DNA of 10,702 nt from Elusimicrobiota bacterium (lineage in GTDB: Bacteria; CG03; SLGR01; PWQF01). Within the stretch, counting starts at the first letter, position 1; the number at the start of each line of letters is the position of its first letter. The position numbers and the translations under genes were made by a program. A model generated the notes under the pieces. That model was not told the origin of the DNA. It saw only the letters and a list, made by a program, of their open reading frames with translations, and made no database searches. Location: the NCBI GenBank assembly GCA_003558145.1, contig PWMP01000064.1, positions 1-10,702 of the forward strand, in the 5' to 3' direction. Shown in pieces: positions 6,879 to 10,702 of the stretch.

Positions 6879-7239
6879 TGACTTTTTTCCCGTCTCCCCA
6901 AAGGCGCTCAAGAGAATAAAAATCCCGTTTTACAGGAATAAATATATTGAGAATGAGACCGTCATAATCCACCAGAACCCAGCCGTCAGAAGCTTCCCCC
7001 TCTATGTGGTCCGGTTTAATACCGGTCAGGTTTTTTTTAAGCTCCCGCATAATCGCATTAATCTGCGCAGAAGAATTAGCGGAGGATATCATTATTATTT
7101 CCGTAAAAGAAGCAATAGAACTTATATCAAGGGCTATTGTATCTTCGGCTTTTTTTTCTCCGATTACTTCAGCTATCTTTACAGCCAGTTTTTTGTAATC
7201 TCCCGGCCTCTTCTTCTTTCCTGTAGTTTTTTTAATCAT
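6871..7239 (-). CDS. rsfS: Ribosomal silencing factor RsfS (Iojap/DUF143)
   Basis: A 122-residue protein of the RsfS/Iojap family, which binds ribosomal protein uL14 on the 50S subunit and blocks subunit joining when nutrients are low. Family traits seen are KKAEDTIALDIS near the start of the domain, FTEIIMISSANSSAQINAI, and the C-terminal block GWVLVDYDGLILNIFIPVKR followed by FYSLERLWGD. The first 15 or so residues are Lys-rich and variable. The ATG at 7239 is preferred to the TTG directly before it; the nearest purine-rich signal (AAGG) is unusually far upstream, overlapping the LCP stop, so initiation probably relies on coupling. It sits 15 nt after the LCP gene and overlaps argS by 8 nt. 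Pairing of rsfS with nadD in one operon is common in bacteria; here the LCP gene lies between them. Confidence 0.95.
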   Translation of the reverse strand: MIKKTTGKKKRPGDYKKLAVKIAEVIGEKKAEDTIALDISSIASFTEIIMISSANSSAQINAIMRELKKNLTGIKPDHIEGEASDGWVLVDYDGLILNIFIPVKRDFYSLERLWGDGKKVNV

Positions 7240-7254
7240 CAAATAAATAGTACC

Positions 7255-8517
7255 TTATCTTATAACGCTAAATTCGCCCGAACCCCAGGGAGGATTAAAA
7301 TCCTCCCCTATAACCACATTTATATCAACCATTCTGCTCGTATCTATATCAGTAGATATATTACGGCAGCCCAGCATTACGGCTATTTCGCGTGCTGCCT
7401 GCTCGGCAGTGCGGTCTCCCCTTCTTGAAATCACCTGGGTATGAGTCCTTCTGACTCCGTAATTACCATATCGTACCACATCTACATTTCTTTCTCTTAG
7501 ATAACGGGTAGTATCCCGTGCAATACCGCTTTTTCCCGAAGCGTTCCACACCTCGGCGGTTATAATCCTGGAAAGTTTACGGCTCCTGTCCGCCGCCGGA
7601 AGCGGCAGATTAATTTCCTGAGAATTAATGACAACCTCAACAATTTCATCCAATCCGGTACTGTCAACTTCCCAGTAACTTATTCCCCATCGCATACCGG
7701 GTTCTCCCGGTACCTGCTGAACCCTGAAATTTTCAAGTTTAAAGTTTCTAAGCTCATCGGCCAGGGCTGCAATATCATAAAATTTTAAATCAGTTTCCAC
7801 ATTTTCCATAACAGCCCTTATTACAGAAGGGATCTTGGGCACTATTTCAGGAGACTTAAACTTGTCAAACACCGAATGAAGAAATTTATGCTGCCGGGTC
7901 TGACGCCCTATGTCTCCGCGAATACGGTCCCTGTAACGCACGTATTTAAGCGCGGTTTCACCATCCATTAAGTGTATACCGGTTGATATGTCTATATAAA
8001 GGCCCTGCGCCCTGTCAACATAATATTTAGGATTATTCACTTCTATCTTAACCCCGTCAATAGCATCAACGAAATCAGTGAAGGCCCTGTAGTCAACAAC
8101 AAAATAATGATCTATCAGAATTTTATCATTCAAAAGATTTCCGAGCACCTTGTTGAATTCTTCTACGTGTTCTTCTTTACTGCCGCTGCTGCGCCCCAGC
8201 CTGGCATAAACTTCATTGAGCTTCTGAAAGCCCCTCCATGAAATCCCGGAAGGAACCGGAATTCTGGTATCCCTGGGAATTGAAACAACATCAAGGAATC
8301 CGGTTCTGGGCTCGTAACTGACAAGTTTTATTACCTCGGCAATACGTGCGTAGTCAAAGTCGCTGACCCCCAGAAGTACTATATTTATTCTGTCTCCCGA
8401 AATTATCTGCCTTTTTATGGGGCTGAAAGCGGTCAGAGTTATATAGCAAAGTCCTAAAAATACAAGAAAAACCGGAACGCTGAATATTTTGATTTTTCCG
8501 GATTTTTTTTTAATCAT
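7255..8517 (-). CDS. LCP-family (LytR-CpsA-Psr) envelope polymer transferase with LytR_C domain
   Basis: A 420-residue protein with a short basic N-terminus and one membrane anchor (about residues 11-31, IFSVPVFLVFLGLCYITLTAF), placing the rest outside the cytoplasmic membrane. The LCP domain spans about 43-245: NIVLLG, VSIPRDTRIPV (78-88), KLNEVYA, FVDAIDGVKIEV (149-160), HLMDGETALKYVRYRDRIRGDIGRQTRQ, with the Arg205/Arg208 pair in GRQTRQ. The C-terminal LytR_C domain is about 319-406 (AEVWNASGKSGIA to VVIGED). LCP enzymes transfer undecaprenyl-linked polymers to peptidoglycan or related acceptors. The usual Asp in the R-S-D-T-I segment appears to be Glu61 (RIAEVIKLV), a conservative change near the metal/pyrophosphate site. 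The ATG overlaps the nadD stop by 4 nt (ATGA), showing tight coupling. In a diderm the acceptor is uncertain. Confidence 0.92.
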   Translation of the reverse strand: MIKKKSGKIKIFSVPVFLVFLGLCYITLTAFSPIKRQIISGDRINIVLLGVSDFDYARIAEVIKLVSYEPRTGFLDVVSIPRDTRIPVPSGISWRGFQKLNEVYARLGRSSGSKEEHVEEFNKVLGNLLNDKILIDHYFVVDYRAFTDFVDAIDGVKIEVNNPKYYVDRAQGLYIDISTGIHLMDGETALKYVRYRDRIRGDIGRQTRQHKFLHSVFDKFKSPEIVPKIPSVIRAVMENVETDLKFYDIAALADELRNFKLENFRVQQVPGEPGMRWGISYWEVDSTGLDEIVEVVINSQEINLPLPAADRSRKLSRIITAEVWNASGKSGIARDTTRYLRERNVDVVRYGNYGVRRTHTQVISRRGDRTAEQAAREIAVMLGCRNISTDIDTSRMVDINVVIGEDFNPPWGSGEFSVIR

Positions 8518-9077
8518 TTATAAAAGCCGTTTCCTTCTATAATTTTTGCGACTTTGCCAGCAAGCTCGTTTTCAGTATTGTCTCCTCTCTTCAATTTTTT
8601 CCTTAGGGAAGTGGATGATACGTTTACAATCCTGTTGTTTAGTATCCTGGCATTGATTCCCGGCGGAATATTTATATTTTCGCGGCGCTTTCCTACAAGA
8701 AGGGACGCCATGCTGAGAATATTTTCCCAGTCTTTCCATTCTTTAAATTTTTCTGCCTCGTCAGAACCTATAAGGAGGGAACAATCCTGTCCCGGTATTT
8801 CTTTTTTGAATCTTTCTATTGTCTCCACCGTATAACCCGAATGATCCGGCAGAAGCTCAATGCCGCTTGCCTGCATCCTGTCAACCGAAGACAGCCATTT
8901 TTTTAAAATTTCAAACCTTTTCTCTCCGGGAAGAACACCTTTTTGTCTGTGAGGCGGAACCCTGGATGGAATCCAGTAAATAACATCTGGATTTATTTCC
9001 CTTAAAGCCGTATCGGCTATTTCCATGTGGCCTATATGGGGAGGGTCAAACAAGCCGCCGAAAAGGATGTAGCTCAT
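8514..9077 (-). CDS. nadD: Nicotinate-nucleotide adenylyltransferase
   Basis: A 187-residue enzyme that joins nicotinate mononucleotide to ATP to give deamido-NAD and pyrophosphate in NAD synthesis. The nucleotidyltransferase signature GGLFDPPHIGH (residues 7-17) is complete, with the catalytic HxGH. WIPSRVPPHRQK (35-46), the LLIGSDEAEKFKEWKDWE segment (101-118) and the second ATP motif VSSTSLRKKLKRG (153-165) are all present. The length is normal. The ATG at 9077 lies 13 nt after the proA stop (two tandem TAA codons) and has no obvious Shine-Dalgarno sequence, so translation may depend on ribosomes leaving proA. It is followed by the LCP gene with an ATGA overlap. Confidence 0.97.
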   Translation of the reverse strand: MSYILFGGLFDPPHIGHMEIADTALREINPDVIYWIPSRVPPHRQKGVLPGEKRFEILKKWLSSVDRMQASGIELLPDHSGYTVETIERFKKEIPGQDCSLLIGSDEAEKFKEWKDWENILSMASLLVGKRRENINIPPGINARILNNRIVNVSSTSLRKKLKRGDNTENELAGKVAKIIEGNGFYK

Positions 9078-9090
9078 AGGCAGATGATTA

Positions 9091-10365
9091 TTACGGCCTT
9101 ACCAGGCCCGAACCGCTAAGGAGATACTTATATGTTGTAAGCTCTTTTAGTCCCATAGGCCCGCGGGCATGAAGTTTCTGGTTAGAAATCCCTATTTCCG
9201 CGCCCAGACCCATCTGTCCGCCGTCAGTGAAACGTGTTGAGGCATTATGATAAACGCATGCCGAATCAACAGCTGCAAAAAACTTATCTCTTGAAACGTC
9301 GCCGGATGTAATTATGGCGTCGCTATGCCGCGAACCGTACCTTTCAATGTGTTCAATAGCTTCCTGAACGGAATCCACAACTTTTATTGAGAGTATTAGA
9401 TCAAGATACTCGGTGGACCAGTCTTCTTGAGACGCCTCGTTCATTGAGTATATTTTTACTGCTTTTTCGTCTCCTCTAAGCTCAACTCCCGAAGCAGAAA
9501 GCTTTTCGCATACGGCAGGAAGAATCTCCCCGGCGCAGGATGAGTGAATAAGAAGAGTTTCCACCGCATTACATACACCGGGCCTCTGTACTTTGGCGTT
9601 ATGTACTATATTGACGGCCATATCCTTATCGGCCGATTCGTCAATATATATATGACACAGGCCCTTACCGTGTCCTACAACGGGAACAGAGCTCTTTATT
9701 GAAATATGATTAATCATTTTTTCGCTGCCGCGGGGTATTACCACATCAATAAGCCCTTTCATAGTTACAAGATATTCCACAAGCTCCCTGTCAGTATCAT
9801 CAAAAACCTGGACTGCGTCGGAAGGAATAGCCGTAGCCTGCAGCGCCTCGCGTATATAATGACCTATTGCAAGGTTGCTGTTAAGGGCCTCCGAGCCGCC
9901 GCGCAGTATAACGGCATTGGAAGACATCAGACATAACGCCGCAGAGTCGGCAGTAACGTTAGGCCTTGATTCATAAATCATCGCAACAACTCCCAAAGGC
10001 ACGCTTTTCTTTATAATCTCAAGTCCGGAAGGGAGTGTTTTCTTTTCTAAGACTTTTCCTACAGGATCCTCAAGAGAAGCTACCTCTCTTATTCCGTCAG
10101 TCATTGACTTTATTCTTTTTTCGTCCAGAATAAGCCGGTCTACAAGAGCTTTACCGAGGCCGTCCTGCCTCGCCGCCTCAACATCTATTTCATTTCTAAA
10201 TTTAATGTCATCAGCCTTTTTATCCAATAAATCAGCAATCGTATTCAGCGCTTTTCTTTTTTCGTCAGTGCCAACCTCCCTGAGTTTTCTGCTTGCTTTA
10301 ACTGCCTTAACGGCAATACTGAATATTTTTTCCTGCTTATCTTTATTCGTATTTTGTTCGTTCAT
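9091..10365 (-). CDS. proA: Gamma-glutamyl phosphate reductase (glutamate-5-semialdehyde dehydrogenase)
   Basis: A 424-residue NADPH-dependent member of the aldehyde dehydrogenase superfamily, catalysing the second step of proline synthesis from glutamyl phosphate. ProA landmarks are VPLGVVAMIYESRPNVTADS (about 122-141), AVILRGGSEALNSN (151-164), IDVVIPRGSEKMI, VPVVGHGKGLCHIY and the catalytic Cys265 in VQRPGVCNAVETLL. The C-terminal block includes FTDGGQMGLGAEIGIS and the ProA end ARGPMGLKELTTYKY. The start at ATG 10365 has GGAGG 8 nt upstream, in the 18-nt gap after proB. The first 12 residues are polar and variable. Arrangement proB-proA is the classic proline operon. Two consecutive TAA codons end the gene. 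Confidence 0.98.
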   Translation of the reverse strand: MNEQNTNKDKQEKIFSIAVKAVKASRKLREVGTDEKRKALNTIADLLDKKADDIKFRNEIDVEAARQDGLGKALVDRLILDEKRIKSMTDGIREVASLEDPVGKVLEKKTLPSGLEIIKKSVPLGVVAMIYESRPNVTADSAALCLMSSNAVILRGGSEALNSNLAIGHYIREALQATAIPSDAVQVFDDTDRELVEYLVTMKGLIDVVIPRGSEKMINHISIKSSVPVVGHGKGLCHIYIDESADKDMAVNIVHNAKVQRPGVCNAVETLLIHSSCAGEILPAVCEKLSASGVELRGDEKAVKIYSMNEASQEDWSTEYLDLILSIKVVDSVQEAIEHIERYGSRHSDAIITSGDVSRDKFFAAVDSACVYHNASTRFTDGGQMGLGAEIGISNQKLHARGPMGLKELTTYKYLLSGSGLVRP

Positions 10366-10373
10366 AAACTATC

Positions 10374-10378
10374 CCTCC
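10374..10378 (-). promoter_or_regulatory. Strong ribosome binding site of proA
   Basis: GGAGG eight bases before the ATG at 10365, in the short gap after the proB stop codons. It confirms the proA start and suggests independent strong initiation within the operon. Confidence 0.6.
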
Positions 10379-10383
10379 GGTTA

Positions 10384-10702
10384 CTATTCAAGAACAAGAT
10401 TATCCTTGTGTACGGCTTCGTCATAATTCTTTACACCAAGTACACCCTCTATATCAGAAGTATTAAGCCCTTTTATCCTGTTCAGCGCCGAAGAAGAATA
10501 ATTTACAAGCCCCCTCGCTATAATTGCACCTGAAGAATCCAGGCAGTTAACTGAATCCCCTTCGGCAAAATTACCTTTTATTTTTTTTATTCCTACAGGA
10601 AGCAGGGACGCGTTCTTTTTTCTTACGGCCTCAACCGCGCCGTCATCCAAAACCAGGGAGCCTTTGGACTTAAGCCCGTGGGCTATCCATCTTTTTCTGT
10701 GG
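10384..10702 (-). CDS. proB: C-terminal part of glutamate 5-kinase (PUA domain)
   Basis: The frame is open from the window edge to TAG at 10386-10384, followed at once by TAA; about 105 C-terminal residues are present and the start is off the window. It begins HRKRWIAHGLKSKGSLVLDD, the linker into the PUA domain of ProB, and continues with NASLLPVGIKKIKGNFAEGD, IARGLVNYSSSALNRIKG and the ending YDEAVHKDNLVL, all typical of bacterial glutamate 5-kinase. ProB phosphorylates glutamate in the first step of proline synthesis and is feedback-inhibited by proline in the family; the catalytic kinase domain itself is outside the window. Presence of the PUA domain marks this as the long form of the enzyme. 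It is followed 18 nt later by proA. Confidence 0.96.
   Translation of the reverse strand, partial: HRKRWIAHGLKSKGSLVLDDGAVEAVRKKNASLLPVGIKKIKGNFAEGDSVNCLDSSGAIIARGLVNYSSSALNRIKGLNTSDIEGVLGVKNYDEAVHKDNLVLE

Noticed and set aside
6556..7428. A 290-codon + strand open frame across argS, rsfS and the end of the LCP gene
   Set aside because: It is antisense to three well-identified genes and its Ser/Phe-rich translation is typical of a shadow frame.

Overview
The window looks like part of the chromosome of a Gram-negative (diderm) bacterium with mid-range GC by eye. The diderm call rests on a secreted 512-residue protein with a cleavable signal peptide, repeated amphipathic beta-strand patterns and a C-terminal phenylalanine, as in outer-membrane beta-barrels. 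The housekeeping gene order and short dispersed GGGACGGTTCTATTTT repeats remind me of uncultivated lineages such as Omnitrophota. That is recall rather than anything proved here, so the phylum call is weak.

Layout. Positions 1-2074 (+ strand) hold the 3' end of an unrecognised gene, followed after 4 nt by the putative outer-membrane beta-barrel gene. From 2077 to the right edge everything is on the - strand. Read in the direction of transcription (right to left) the order is: proB (3' end only), proA, nadD, an LCP-family (LytR-CpsA-Psr) gene, rsfS, argS, a UlaG-like metallo-beta-lactamase-fold hydrolase, ygeY (interrupted) and ygeW. The two blocks converge with only 2 nt between their stop codons and no visible terminator.

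Function. proB and proA make the first two steps of proline synthesis. nadD makes the NAD precursor deamido-NAD. The LCP protein probably attaches polymers to the cell wall or envelope. rsfS silences ribosomes and argS charges tRNA-Arg. nadD/LCP and rsfS/argS overlap by 4 and 8 nt, and the spacing in this part is tight, so it is probably one transcript. The last three genes are looser: the gaps before the hydrolase (66 nt) and before ygeY (147 nt) each carry a copy of the same 16-bp repeat, placed just after the preceding stop codon.

The most notable feature is ygeY, an M20-type zinc hydrolase of the YgeY family. A single in-frame TAA interrupts it at codon 296 of 401, before the last expected zinc ligand, while everything downstream remains in frame and conserved. 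Its partner ygeW, a knotted carbamoyltransferase homologue, is intact. This pair belongs to a family set known from purine/urate-type degradation clusters, but none of the other cluster members is in the window. I found no RNA genes, CRISPR arrays, insertion sequences or clear intrinsic terminators, and no gene-free stretch longer than about 150 nt.
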